Assembly: GCF_000372725.1 (NCBI RefSeq)
Contig: NW_005201069.1
Span: 20,921 to 84,920, forward strand
DNA from: Emiliania huxleyi CCMP1516
Taxonomy: Eukaryota > Haptophyta > Isochrysidales > Noelaerhabdaceae
Direction: 5' to 3'
DNA length: 64,000 nucleotides
Shown piece after piece: positions 11,119 through 22,712 of this stretch. Each line of letters opens with the position of its first letter. Position 1 is the stretch's first letter. The translations under genes were made by a program, and so were the position numbers. Below the pieces are notes generated by a model. That model saw only the letters and a list, made by a program, of their open reading frames with translations, was not told the origin of the DNA and searched no databases.

Positions 11119-11626
11119 AAATGGAGAACCGCGACGGACGATGTCGATGACGGTCTCCGCAGAGTCTGCAACTCTCCGGTCTAGTCTCTGGTGGCCAGCC
11201 CCCACACCCGAGTCGTCGCGGTGAGGTGATCGACGGCCGGGCGCGCGCGGGGGTGGAGTTCGGCGCGGGCGTCCCTGGCCCTCGAGCCCTGGCCGCGGCA
11301 ATGCCACGACAAAGGGCGAGAGGCCCCTTCCCCGCGCCCCCGCGGGCGCGGCGAACGTATCTCGTACGGCTTTATGGGCGAACGAGAGAAGGCAGAAGCT
11401 AGAGGAGAGAAGACCGGAGACCGCAGACCGGCGCCGAGTCTTCTCCGAGTCTGTCAGACCGGTCAGACCGGAGCGAAAAAGCGAACGTCTGTGCAAGTCT
11501 CATCTCGGATCATCGACCGACACACACGCCCGACGGATGCCGAAGTCATGTATTCGGCATTGGTTCTTTCCCGTTTTTCATCATGTCATGTGTTTTCATA
11601 ATCAGATGAGAGAGCATAAAGAGGGG

Positions 11627-12664
11627 TTATGAACGCGGAGTCAGAGACGAGGCGCCCCTGACGAGGATGTCGCCCGAGACCGGCTCTGCAGAGTTCTCAC
11701 TTCTCACGCGTCTCTCGCTGGCGCCCTGCTCCGCAGAGGCGCAGGCGGCCCGCACTCTCCACAGCTCCAGAGTGGGGGCGCGCTCGTACTCGAACCGCTG
11801 CGGCACTCCGTCTGGCGCCACGAGGCTCCCCACGAGCAGGCCGCGCTGCGCCTCGAGCTCGCGGTGGAAGTGCTCGGCGGCAGGCGCGCGCGCGCACATG
11901 CCCTCCAGGCAAAAGTTGACGCGTCGCTCGAGTGAGACGAAGGCGACGGCCGAGGGCCCGAGCGCCGGCAGCACGCGCGACATCAGCGCCACGAGCGCCG
12001 ACGTCATCCCGTCGTCGTAGACGCAGTCCGCGGCGAGCAGCACCGTCGCGCCACGCAGCGCCTGCAGGTCGGAGGAGCTCCACCCGAACTCGCCCTCTGA
12101 CGGCGAAGGCCAAACATCCACCGCGCTCCAGTCGAGCCGGCGCACTCGGACGAGTCCTCCCACGCCATTCGCGTCTGCGTTGTTGGCCGAGTTGCGCAGA
12201 GATGCGGTGTGGGCATCCGTGCAAAAGACGGCCCGTGCTCCCGCGAGGCAAGCGGCGGCCGAGGTGAGACCGCAGCCCGCGCCGAGGTCGAGCACGACCG
12301 CGCCGTCGAGCAGCTGCGCGCTCTCACGCGCAAACAGGTGGTCGCACAGCAGCAGCGCGCCGCGCCAGACCTGCAGCCCCACGTCAGAAAGCGGGGTGGC
12401 CAGCGCGTGGCAGATCCGGAGCCGCCCGCGACCAGGCGTCGCCAGCTTTCGACGCTTGCGGCGAGCGCACAAGAGGTCTCCATCCTCGTCGACGGCCGCA
12501 GTTGGCTCGTGGGCGTCGTCGGAGGAGGAGGCCGCGTCCGCAGCCTCTGCAAAAGGAAACACGGTCTCACACGGCAAATCGCAACCAGCGTCGCTGCAGT
12601 CAGCCCGGAGATGCACGTCGGAGAGGTGGAGGTCGGCGTCCGTGCTCATATACACACGCACCAA
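11627..12664 (-). CDS. METTL22: METTL22-like protein lysine methyltransferase
   Basis: 345-aa, single-exon member of the seven-beta-strand (MTF16-type) SAM-dependent methyltransferases. The family mostly methylates lysines on proteins; human METTL22 acts on a nucleic-acid-binding protein. Motifs: N-terminal LSDVHL (aa ~14), characteristic of METTL22; QVWRGALLLCDHL (~99); motif I LDLGAGCGLT (~125); acidic post-I at CTDAH (~147); LAADCVYDD (~210), the substrate-side acidic motif; and SLERRVNFCLEG (~245). Two start Mets are possible (12664 and 12649); both keep the LSDVHL box. The C-terminal ~40 residues are divergent. A basic RRKRRK stretch (~68) may be a nuclear signal. Confidence 0.87.
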   Translation of the reverse strand: MVRVYMSTDADLHLSDVHLRADCSDAGCDLPCETVFPFAEAADAASSSDDAHEPTAAVDEDGDLLCARRKRRKLATPGRGRLRICHALATPLSDVGLQVWRGALLLCDHLFARESAQLLDGAVVLDLGAGCGLTSAAACLAGARAVFCTDAHTASLRNSANNADANGVGGLVRVRRLDWSAVDVWPSPSEGEFGWSSSDLQALRGATVLLAADCVYDDGMTSALVALMSRVLPALGPSAVAFVSLERRVNFCLEGMCARAPAAEHFHRELEAQRGLLVGSLVAPDGVPQRFEYERAPTLELWRVRAACASAEQGASERRVRSENSAEPVSGDILVRGASSLTPRS

Positions 12665-12896
12665 GTCTACCTAGGAGCTGTATCAGATAACGAACAAAGA
12701 ATGGTAAATATAAGCGCAGGCAACACGTGCGTGTGCAGGTGTGCTGTGTGGTGCACGCCCTCCGAGCGGGGCGGGGTCTGCCCGTCGGGTTGTCTCCCTA
12801 TATCCAGGACTAGTGTGGGGCCTGCGGCGACGGATCCCTAGTGCAGCCCTAGTGGCCTCTCTCTCAAGCCTGTGTTATCTTCAAGTAAGGGGTAAC

Positions 12897-14698
12897 TCAC
12901 TGATCCTCCACCGGATCCGACTTTCGACAGTGCTGGCAAACCGCATCGCGCAGCCGCACGGAGTCTCCGACAGCCACGCACAGCCTCACGCTCACAGTGG
13001 TTGAGACTTTCATGCACATGCGAGCTCGCAGGTCAGGGTCTCTGGCCACATGCGAAAGGAAAGGCTCATCAGAACGGATTCGTTTGCACGCCGTGCAGAA
13101 GCTCGTGAGGTATGGCATGCCAAGATAATCTCCATCGCGATTGCTATCCAACGTGCCATCTCCAACCAACCCAGTCCTCAGGCACGTGGTCGCCACCGCT
13201 CTGCTGCCACTCTCCCGCGCGAGATCCATGGTTTATCAGCTCGCCGAGTAGGTCTGCAGCTGAGATGCTGCCATCTGCGTCACACGTCAGTCCCGGAATT
13301 GCGGGCGTGGCCACTTCACCGTCGTATGTGCACGTGCAGTAGGGAAGGTGCGTGCCGCTAAAGGCGGAGGGGTTGGTGAAGTGCTCGCCGAGCTCTACAC
13401 CGCGTGCCAGTCGATCGGCGCGCACTCGGGCATCGTAGACAGCTTGGCTCTCACCTGGCTGACCCAGCATGCCATCCTCGACACGTCGCTTGAGCTCTGC
13501 ACAAGGCAGTGAGCGCATTTTTTCGCGGTCACGCGGGCAATGGCATGTCTCGGCGATGCGGGTGTTCTTCGTGTTTTCATACTCATCAGAGTTGCGCCAA
13601 ATGCAAAGCAGATCTTCCAAGTGAGGCTCGTCAAGTGGGTCACCCACATTGCGGTAATCTTGGAGCCACGAAAGAAAGTCGCCGCGTACCAGGATGTCCA
13701 AGCTTCCGAGAACGACTTGTGCGGCTTGTTGCTGGGAGGCAGTGTCAGCTTGCTGCTGCGGAAGTGATGGCGCAGGGGACGGCAGCCGCTGCTCTGCGCG
13801 CCAGGCAGCCACCAAGCCAACCTCTGTGGGGATGTGAATGCTGCCGTACAAAGCAGGACCGCGCTGCTCGCGCCATGCCTGAAACGCCATCTCCTGTTCA
13901 TCAAAGCATCAAGCTCGGCGAGTCCAGGCTCAGGGTCTGCAATCTGCTGCGGCTCCGAAAATTCTCCGATCTGCTGCCTCCCATGCCGCCGCTGCGACCG
14001 CTCGCGCTCCCTCTCCATTCGCTCCTTGGCGGCCTTGACTGCCTGCGGCCCTACCACGGGGAAGCCGTGTGGTGATGGTGGGTGGGTCGGGGAGGGATGG
14101 GAGGCAAAGCCACCCCAGCATGCCTGCTTCAGGAACCATCTGGCTGGAGGTGGCGCCGGCAGCTCCAGCAGCGGCGCTCTGTGTAGTCGCCGAACCAATG
14201 CTCGCACTTGCCATCATCGCCGTGATCGCTCGCGCATCCCTCTTGCGCTCGGCGTCTTCGCTCTTGGTCCGCCTCGACATCTTGCTCCGGGTGTCGCGAG
14301 CAATACCATACATGCCCATGGCGAGCTCGTACGCCTGCTGGTCGCCACTTCCAGCGGCGGCTTTGGCCTCTTGAGCCGTGGCGGGCCAGAGTGCACACGG
14401 CCGCTATGTGTCAAGGCAGGTGTCGCTGCGGCCTTGCGCTGGCGCTTCAAGGAGGCAGATGGCTCCTTCTCCGCCGTCCGCAGCAGCTGTGCATGCTGCT
14501 GCTTTCGATCGCGCCACTGGTCCCCCGGCTGCTCCCGCTGTCGCCGCTGTCGGGGAGCCGGCGTTCGGTCCATTTGGCGAGCCAGCGATTATGCTCGGCA
14601 TGCCATTTTTTGTCGGTCTCGTAGTTGACCGAGTGGGGGGGAGGTCCCGCCTCCACGGCTGCTCGAATCTCGTCCGGGTTCAGCCGTCGCTTGGCCAT
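12897..14698 (-). pseudogene. Unknown protein-coding locus with frame breaks
   Basis: Coding-like sequence on the minus strand spread over several frames, running from an ATG at 14698 (MAKRRLNPDEIRAAVE) to a stop at 12897 (FCTACKRIRSDEPF .. CQHCRKS). Some breaks can be introns: one of about 85 nt ending CCGCAG near 14043 joins SSQM to AVKAAKERME, and one of about 67 nt near 13150-13220 joins the last two blocks. Two others, near 14545 and 13880, have no GT/GC..AG signal and look like one-base frameshifts. Charged, Gln-rich middle; Cys pairs near both ends of the last block. I do not recognise the family. It may be a decaying gene, a multi-copy element gene, or an assembly with indels. Confidence 0.4.
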
Positions 14699-14926
14699 TC
14701 GGCGGAGCGTGTGGTGCAAACGACCGAAGCCGTGGGACGGTCGGAAACTGGTGGCGGTGGGACTTATCGAGTTTCATCTTCTCTATTTTATATTTACGTC
14801 CCGCGTGGCATAGCAAGAGGTGAAAGGAGGTCAGGATAACTTGCAAAACAGATGACGATTGTGAAAAAAATTCAGCGCCGGCGCTCTGGTTTCTCGTCGA
14901 CACTGTCGAGCCAGGGTTCCGTCCGT

Positions 14927-15761
14927 CCGGCTCCTACCCAGATAGGGGGTCTGTCCCCCACGGTTAGACCCTATGCAATAGGTAGGTAGGTCCGGTTTTG
15001 ACCGCCCCAGAGGGCCCCGCAATAGGTAGGTAGGTGGTGGTGGTGGTGGTGGTGGTGTGTGGGGGGGGGGGGTAAAAAAACCCAAGAGAGTAGTAGGAAG
15101 GCGGGAGAATCCAAAAAAGCCGCGCAAAAAGCCACAAAAACCCAGCGAGCCTCCCGTTACGCGATGATGCGTGGCCAGCGCGGGAGCAGGTCGGCGCCGA
15201 CGCTGCCAGAACTAAGACGAGACCGCGACCGGACGGCGGGCCGTGCTGGCGAGCATCCGCGCTGCTGCGACTCCCCTGCGAGGAATATGAAGGTTGCAGC
15301 GAGCCAATCGGCGAGGGACTGCGAAAAGAGATAGGAAGAGGCAAACGCCCAAGGGTGGGCGACGGCTAGCGCACCACACCCCTCTCCTTAAAATCCCTGT
15401 GTGAGTACGGCCTGTTGAGTCCGGCGCCGCTCGCCTCGCGCGCGGTCGCGGCGGCCCGTCCAGAGTGTGCAGTGAGCAGTTGAAACCCGCTTCGCTTGCG
15501 CGGGAGACGGGAGCCGCGAACGGGGCCATGCCAGGCGAGTCGCCTGCGGCTGGGACGCCAGCCGAGACGGGTGCGGCGGCGGCGCCCGCGGTGGCGGCGC
15601 CCGGGACGGCAGCGCCCCGGATTTTTTCGCTTCGCTGCGCGGCCTGGGAATAGGTAGGTAGGTGGGGCACGGAGCCTGGCGTTTGGCGCCCGCAATAGGT
15701 AGGTAGGTAGGGCGTTTTGGTGCGAGTCATGGCGCAGACCCCCTATCTGGGTAGGAGCCGG
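14927..15761. mobile_element. Non-autonomous DNA transposon-like element, copy 1
   Basis: 835-bp unit with perfect 27-base terminal inverted repeats: CCGGCTCCTACCCAGATAGG.. at 14927-14953 and its complement at 15735-15761. Just inside each end are runs of AATAGGTAGGTAGGT. The same termini bound a second unit at 25661-26188. No transposase frame, so MITE-like. The segment 15328-15400 inside it recurs at 48206-48275. No unambiguous target-site duplication could be assigned. Confidence 0.72.
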
Positions 15762-15780
15762 AACCCAGGCTGGGCAGCGA

Positions 15781-16693
15781 GCCGGTTCTTTACCAGGTTG
15801 CAACACCTGTTCCGCACTGTGCTGTGAATCGAGCGGCAACCAACAGCTCTCAGGACCCCCCGGTGCTGGGGTGCTGCCAGCAACCAACCAACTCACCGGC
15901 GAGCGGAGCGAGCCGAAGACGGGGGCCGAATTGGCGCTGTGACGTCGTTTTGAACCGATGTTTCGGCGGGCACGTCGCACCTACTACGTGGCGGGCCGCC
16001 AGGGGCCGGCAGCAGGGCAACCCCGCGCGGATGCCGACGAGGATCACGGTGCGCTATCTGGGCTCGGAGGTCGGCAAAAAGGTCGCGCGACCCGACACCA
16101 AGGGGGAGGTGCTCGAGCTGGCCGCCAAGAGGCTCAACTTATCTACGCCGGCCTCGCGCATCTTTGCGGCCTCCCCTACGAGCGGCCTGTATTGCACCAT
16201 AGGTCGTCGGCTTTGCCGACCGACGGGCGACGTGGACGGGACACAGCGACTCGAAGGGACGTGCGAGCCACGTACCCGAACAAGCACTGAGAACGGGGCA
16301 TTCCACCCGCACTGTTGCACTGGTGGGATAGGGTCGATTCCGCATGGTACGGGACCCCTCGATCGTCTCGCCCTCCCTCACTGGTGTGTTCATTGGGGGG
16401 GTTTATATAACAAACACGGTACAGGATCAAGGTGTACGCTGCTGAAGCAGTGCACCTACATAGTGCGGGACCTGGGGCAGCAACCAACAACCTGGATGGG
16501 GACGGGGTGCTGCTCAACCGGCGGCAACCAGCAGCGTTCACAGCAGTGTGCGGAACAGGTGTTGCAACCTGGTACCCGGGTACCTGGTTTTTGCCTGCCC
16601 CGTCTTCGCCGTCGCGCGACGACCACGCCGGTGTCAAAAGTTCGCCTTTTCTTTTTTCCGCCGTTCTCTTTTATACCTGGTAAAGAACCCGCT
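15781..16693. repeat. Second inverted-repeat unit with internal ORF fragment
   Basis: Directly abuts copy 1. The left arm 15781-15828 (GCCGGTTCTTTACCAGGTTG..) is matched in reverse complement by 16675-16693 (ACCTGGTAAAGAACCC) and by 16537-16574 (GTGCGGAACAGGTGTTGCAA). Between the arms, from an ATG at 16030, is a short coding-like stretch (MPTRITVRYLGSEVGKKV .. VLELAAKRLNL) resembling the start of a ubiquitin- or doublecortin-like fold but soon lost. A TATA-like GTTTATATAAC lies at 16401. It could be an element carrying a gene fragment. Confidence 0.45.
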
Positions 16694-16723
16694 GGCAGAC
16701 CGGGGACACAGGTGACGGCGCCC

Positions 16724-19106
16724 ATGGCAGCCAGGCTCACCCCGTGCGGCTACTTCCTCGTCGCCACCGTCGCCCTCGCCGCCCTACTCATCGCCGTCGG
16801 CCACAGCTTGAAGGGCCAAAGCACGCCGAACGGCGAACTTCCATTCTGGTTCGAGGTCACCACCTGTGCGCTTGAGCAAGCTACCGGCGCCGCGGTGGGA
16901 GGCCGGAAGTTTAACGTGTACTCGATCGATGGGGGAGGCGAGTGCGGTGGCGATGGCGATCAGCGAATGACGCTCACCGCCAAGGACGGGCTTCGTGCCG
17001 GCGGTCTATACTTTCCGGTCATCTTACTCCAATCCGAGTCGTACGCGACTCTCGCCTACTCCATCGTCGACGGCGACGGGAAGGTGGTCACGCCGACGAC
17101 ACTGCTCGAACTGGGCCCGCAGCATCTGGAGGGCGGCAGCTTCTCCGGCAGGACAGACTACCCGTGGCGATACTCCAGCTGGCCGCCCGCCGCACCACCG
17201 GCTGCCCGCAAGCTGGCAGAGGGGCGTGAGGAGAGCGTGGAGGAGGAGGCTGGCTCTGCGCAAAGGGCGGGGGCGGCGGACCTCTGGCTTGACTTGAGCG
17301 GCTGGGAGGAGGAGGAGGTGGAGAATTCGGCGCAGGGGAAGACGGAGGAGGAGGAGGGGGTGGTGGCGGGGGAGGAGGAGGCGGAGGCGAGGACGGAGGA
17401 GGCGGCACGCCGCGCCTTGTCGGCCTCGCGCCGCCGCGGAGGAGGGGGAGGCTTCAGCCGGGGCAGCAGCTTCAGCCGGGGCGGCTCGTCCTCTTCGTGG
17501 GGCTTCTCGCGCGGCTCTTCCACCTCCTCCCGCCCCTCCACCTCCTCCTCCCGCCCCTCTTCCACCTCCTCCCGCCCCTCCACCTCCTCCTCCCGCCCCT
17601 CCTCCACCTCCCGCTCCCGCACCTCCTCCTCCTCCTCCTCCCGCTTCTCGGCCTCCTCCGCGTCCTCCTCCCGCTTCTCGGCCTCCTCCGCGTCCACCTC
17701 CTTCAACACCGCCCGCCGCCGCTCCGCCGCCGGCTCCGGCACCACCTCCTACTCTTCCCCCTCGACTCGCAGCTACTACTCCGCCGGAGCCGGCTACGGG
17801 GGAAGGAGCTCGTCCGCCGGCGCCGGCCGGTGGGGCCAGGCCACTCCCGCCTACTCCGGGCGAGGGTACGGCTACGGCGGCTACTACGGCTACGGGGGCC
17901 TCTACTCCCACAGCCCGCTCGGCCTGTACTACTCGCCCTTCCTCGGGTACGGCTACTACGGGCTCGGCTACCCTTACCTCTGGGGGCCGGCGGCACTCTA
18001 CTACGGCAGCGCGCTCCACGTCGTGCGTCGGCGCCAGTACGCATGCCACTGCTCGTGCGGCGGCGCGGCGGGCGGCGGGTCGGACGAGGGCTGCGAGGCG
18101 CGCGAGCACGAGACGGCGACGCTGGCTTCGGACCAGGACCGCCGCGGAGATGCCGCCGAGATGCCGCCGAGATGCCGCCGAGATGCAAGCCGCACCTCGG
18201 GAGCGTGCGGGTGCGAGGGGGTCGGTCCCTTGCTTCACCAGCGGGCTGGTTGGCTGCAGGACCGGTACGAGCTCGCGCCGGAGGACGACGAGCGGAAGGG
18301 CGGAGGCGCCGCCCGAGATCTCACAGAGGGCTGCCCGAGAGGTGGTCGAGGCTTGCAGTCGAGACTAGCAGCAGGGCCGGAGGGGCGCCACCACTCACCC
18401 CTCGCCACTCGCCTCCCTCGCCACTCGCCTCCCTCGCCCCTCGCCGCCCCTCGCTCCGCAGGCGGCTTTCTTCTCCCGCCCAACCCTAACCCTAACCCTA
18501 ACCCACACCCTCACCCTGACCCTCACCCAGACCCTGACCCTAACCCTGACCCTAACCCTAACCCTGACCCTAACCCTGACCCTAACCCTGACCCTAACCC
18601 CAGGCGGCTCTCTTCTCGCGCCGAGCGACGACGGCGGCTTGCCGCTCCACCCTCGCCTTGCACACCCCCAGCCCTCACCTAACGCCCAACCCTGGCCCCA
18701 CCCACCAGGCGGCTTCCCGCTCTACCTGGTCGTGCACAACGCCACCGCCTGGGTCGACGTCACCGCCACGACGCAAGCCGCGCCGCCGCCCCTCTTCCTC
18801 ACCCTCTGCACCAGCGACGGCGACGAGTACGGCGCGAGCGGCGGCGCGCTCTCCTCGTTCGGGTACGCCCTCCTCGCCGCGGGCTGCTGCGGGCTGCTGC
18901 TGCTCGCGTGCCGGCGAGGCTCCCTCTGCGAGAGCGGCGCACAGCCGAGGCGAGGGCCCGAGCTGGAGATGCAGACCGCGCAGCACGGGTGGCCGAGTGC
19001 GACCGCCGCGTACCCCGGCGCCGCGCACCCGGGCGCCGCGGCCTATCCCGGCTCCACGCCCGTCGCCCAAGTTCTGCAGTACAAGCCGCGCTTTCAGAAG
19101 CTCTGA
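16724..19106 (+). CDS. Membrane protein with Arg/Ser and Gly/Tyr-rich region, unknown function
   Basis: Model: exons 16724-18136, 18260-18299, 18709-19106 (616 aa, in phase throughout). N-terminal hydrophobic segment YFLVATVALAALLIAVGH (aa ~10-27, signal anchor), then a probable lumenal/extracellular domain (~30-150), an acidic stretch, a Ser/Arg/Thr-rich tract (~245-330), a Gly/Tyr-rich tract (YGYGGYYGYGG), a small Cys cluster (CHCSC), and after the introns a beta-like domain (FPLYLVVHNATAW) and a C-terminal transmembrane helix (YALLAAGCCGLLLLACRR). The first intron needs a GA donor and the second a GC donor. The second (409 nt) contains telomere-like repeats and three copies of its own acceptor. 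I do not recognise the family; it looks like a cell-surface or wall-associated protein. Confidence 0.6.
18484..18600. repeat. Telomere-like CCCTAA/CCCTGA tract inside an intron
   Basis: Degenerate array of CCCTAA, CCCTGA and CCCACA-type hexamers of about 117 bases lying in the last intron of the membrane-protein gene, between two copies of CAG|GCGGCT. Genes continue on both sides, so this is interstitial. Confidence 0.9.
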
Positions 19107-19503
19107 GTGGTTGAAGTCTGAGTGGCGTACCCCGGCTGCGGAGAAGGCTGACGGGAGGGCGGAGTGTCAGCTATTAGTACTCCATGTGCGCTGACTGGCC
19201 TACGTACGTTTTGCCGCGATGAGCGATCTGAGCAGGAGAAGTAGTACGTAAGTAAGTAAGTAAGTAAGAGGACCCAAAGAGGAGGCGTCACCGTCAGGGC
19301 TCACGCGAACCACAGAGTTTGCCCCGACCGAACACACCCTCCCACACTACTGGTAGGAAGGTGAAGAACAGTCAGGCTCGGACTGGACTGGACACCAGCG
19401 CGGTATGGGTGGACGCGGGACTGATGATGACGACACGCGTGAGCGACACGCACAGACACACAAGCTCATTCATTCAGACTGCATGTTTTTTCACGCGCGA
19501 AAC

Positions 19504-21333
19504 ATGCTAGCAATCGTTGCCCTCCTCCCCGGGCTCTCGCCTGGGCGGGCGCTGGCGCCGCCTCCAGCCAGACGCGTGCGGTGCGTGGCGCCGGCTATGG
19601 GCGGCAGCGATCAGGTCGACCCCGTGACTGCCATCGCCGGCTCCTTTTTGCGCGGCGTGGAGACTGCGGCAAAGGGCGTGAAGGAGACCACCGAATCGTA
19701 CATCAACTCGGGCTGGCAGGTGAAGAAGCGGGCGGGTCAGCTGATCCCGGAGATCCGGCCGAACGCGGTCGACGTCCAGGCTCGCTCCGAAGGCATCGCC
19801 TCCCTCGGCGCGGCCGCGGTCGATGTGCCTGCGGTCGAGGGCGGCCTCGCGCGGCCGGCGCCGCCCGGCGGCGGCGCGCTGACCCAGAGCGACGGCGAGA
19901 TGGCGGACGAGTTTGTCGCCTTCCTGTCCGAGTCGAGCGCCGTCGAGGGCGGCGCGATGCGCATCAGCGAGGGCGGCGAGGTCTGGTTCCGGTCGGAGCG
20001 GGAGCTGGCGGAGATGGTCGTCGGCTTCACAAAGGCGAAGCTGCAGGCTCTTGCCGTCTCGGCGCGCGCGCTCGCCCGGTACGTCAACGACCTGGAGAGC
20101 GAGCTCGAGGCGGCGGACGAGGCGGTGGTCGAGATGAGGCGCAAGCAGCAGGAGGGGCAGCAGGGGCAGGCCGAGGCCGAGGCGCGCGCGCGCAGGCTCG
20201 CTGCGCGGTCGACGGAGCTCGAGGCGGAGCTGTCTGCGGCGAGCCGCCGCCTCGCCGACTCGGAGGCGGAGGTGACGCGGGAGCAGAGGGCGGCGGAGCG
20301 GGCTGCGGAGGAGCTGATGCACGCGCAGGCTGCGCTCGAGGCTGCGGCGCGCACTGCGGAGCAGGGGGCGGAGCAGGGGGCAGAGCGAGGGGAGGGGGAG
20401 GGGGAGGGGGAGGGGGGAGGGGCGGCGGCAGCGGCGCTCGAGGCGGAGCGGCGCCGATCGGTCGAGCTCGAGGAGAAGCTGATCAGCGCCGAGGCTGCGG
20501 CGCAGCGCCGGGAGGAGGAGCGGGAGGAGCTCGGCAGGAGGCAGCGGCGGATGGAGGCAGAGGCGGCGGCGGCGGAGGCGCGCGTCAGGGCGGAGGCGGC
20601 GGCGGTGGAGGCGCTGGAGCAGCAGCTGGGCGAGGCGGAGCGGCGCGCGGACGCTCGCTCGGCGGCGCTCGAGGAGCAGCTGTCTCCCTCCGCCTCTTGA
20701 GCCCCGGCTCTCTTCTCTCTCCAGCATCTCTGCTTGTGATTCTAGGAGCAGCTGGCCGCCTCCGAGGCGGCTGCTGCCCAGATGCGCGAGCTGCTCGGGT
20801 CGCTGCAGCGCGCGGAGGGGGGCGGGCCGGCGGGCGCAGCGGGGCAGCCGGCAGCGGGGCAGCCGGCAGCGGGGCCGGGGGCTGACCCCGGCGGCGCGGT
20901 GTCGGAGGCGACGCGGCTCTCCTCGGAGCCGTCCCTCTCCTCGGAGCCGTCGTCGGGCGGCCCGCGGGCGGACGGGGCGGAGGCTGCGCGGTCGGCGCTG
21001 GCGGAGCTGCAGGAGGCGCTCGTCGCGTCCGGGGTGAGCGAGGCGGCGCCGGCGGAGGGAGGGGCGGAGCCGAGCGGCGCCGCGGCGCTGCGCGCCCTCT
21101 CCCGGATGAAGAAGAGCGAGCTGGTCGACGAGTGCCTCTCTCGCGGCCTGCTGCGCGAGGGCGAGTCGCCCGGCACCGTCGCGGAGCTGCGGGCGACGCT
21201 GCGGGTCGAGCGGAAGCGGGACGCCCTCATCGGCGAGCTGGTCGAGCGCGGCTTCGCGGCCTCGCGGGCGCGGTCCGCGCTGCAGGCCACCGGCTGGAGC
21301 CTCGACGCGGCGCTTGCCAAGCTCCTCAAGTGA
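19504..21333 (+). CDS. Coiled-coil protein with plastid-type targeting leader and UBA-like C terminus
   Basis: Model: exons 19504-20691 and 20746-21333 (591 aa). The N terminus MLAIVALLPGLSPGRALAPP is a short hydrophobic signal followed by a basic, Ala/Pro-rich transit-like stretch, suggesting import into a secondary plastid. Then a region mentioning YINSGWQVKKRAGQLIPEIR (~55-75), a long charged Ala/Glu/Arg coiled coil (~185-400), a Ser/Gly/Pro linker, a SAP-like helix pair (MKKSELVDECLSRGL) and a final UBA-like three-helix stretch (GFAASRARSALQATGWSLDAALAKLL). The intron interrupts the coiled coil and is flanked by a direct copy of GAGCAGCTG. Its donor is uncertain; GC at 20692 keeps phase. 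Role unknown; an organising or tethering protein is an inference. Confidence 0.65.
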
Positions 21334-22712
21334 AGGCCGGTCAACCCGGTCGGTCCGGTCGATCCGCATGGCCGCGTCGTACGGTGGCGCCCCACGCAGA
21401 GCGGTGAGCTTTGAGGGGGTTCGCGCTTGATGCATATATGCGCCGGAGCCTCTGCAGCACCATGAGAGCCGCGGTCACCCGCGTGTCGACTCGTGTGAGC
21501 TCCGCCGCCCGGCCCCGACCGCGAGCCCCTATGAGCGGGGTGGGTGGGTGGGAGGGGGCGGTTTCCGTCCCGTGTAATGCCGTCTGTGTCCTGGATCCCA
21601 ACTCGTTTCCGTCTCTTTTTACTTCTACTTAATTATTCGTTGTTGCCAACTTGGCAAGACGCAAGTATTACTTTGGGAAGGGGCCCTTGTTCGAAAACGA
21701 ATAAAAAATATACGAAACCACATGGCGTACTCTCTACTCTGTACAGTAGTACTACTCAGTTTTGCTTTTACTCTCTTTCGTTGGATTACACAGTCTGACG
21801 GTGACCGAGGTGTGTGGCTCGTGGCTCTCTTGCTTCTGTTACATTTACATTTACTCCCCGGAAAACCCGCCCGGCCGCCCGGCGGGCAGATGCACCCCTG
21901 ACACATTATTGTTATGGTGTTATGGCTCTCGGGGCATAACATGTTATGGGTGTTATTGTTATGGGTGGCATAACATGTTATGTGGTGTTATGGCCCGAGA
22001 GGCCACACCGAACTGCTCGCCGCTGCTATTTTCGCTTCGCGCGCTGCCGGGCGCGAGGTTCGGCATCGATCGCCAAATATCTTCTCTTTTGCCCTCAAGT
22101 TAAATTCAATAACATCAACCTGCCTCCTGACTGAGGCTGAGCGATGGCTTGAGATTTCTCAATCAAGACCCCCCTCCCCCCCCCCCCCCCTTCACGCAAT
22201 TGCTTCCCGTTTCTAACTCGTACTCTCTGCAGCTTTGCACGCTTCCCTCCGTTTTAAACATGTTCATGTACCTTAAGTCTTTCCCGCAATTTAACTCCCG
22301 TCCTTTTTCTCTGAGCCCTGGCCTCGATCGACACCCTCGACACTGGGCCTCGACACCTCGACACCAGGCCTCAGCTTTTTCTTTCCTTTTTCACTACATG
22401 CACATGTACATGTCTCGAGGTTTCTAACAAGTGGAGGAAGCTGGCTGCTCCCGCTTTTTAGTAGTTAAAGCTCCGTGCGCGCCAGTCCCCCGTGCGAGGG
22501 AGTTTGTTGTACGTACTTTTAGCTTACTGGGAGAAAAGGGAGAGGGGTAAAACTCTTCCTCGTCCCGCGATCGATGGATCCCGGTAGGCCATGGTCCCGG
22601 TAGGCCATGGTTGGCTGGTAGTAGCTACGCGGCGCGGGGCGGGCGCTCCAAAAGAGAAGAATTTTACCGTCACGCCGGGATGCGCGCGGGGGGCTCCAAA
22701 AGAAAAATCCGT

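Noticed and set aside
17024-18238. 404-codon minus-strand Gly/Ala-rich frame
   Set aside because: Mirror of the Ser/Arg/Gly-rich region of the membrane-protein gene; no independent evidence.
18484-18600. Chromosome end / telomere
   Set aside because: Degenerate hexamers with coding exons on both sides, so interstitial intronic sequence.
19507-21435. 642-codon minus-strand open frame
   Set aside because: Antisense to the coiled-coil gene. Arg/Leu-rich composition is the mirror of GAG/GCG codons; no motifs.
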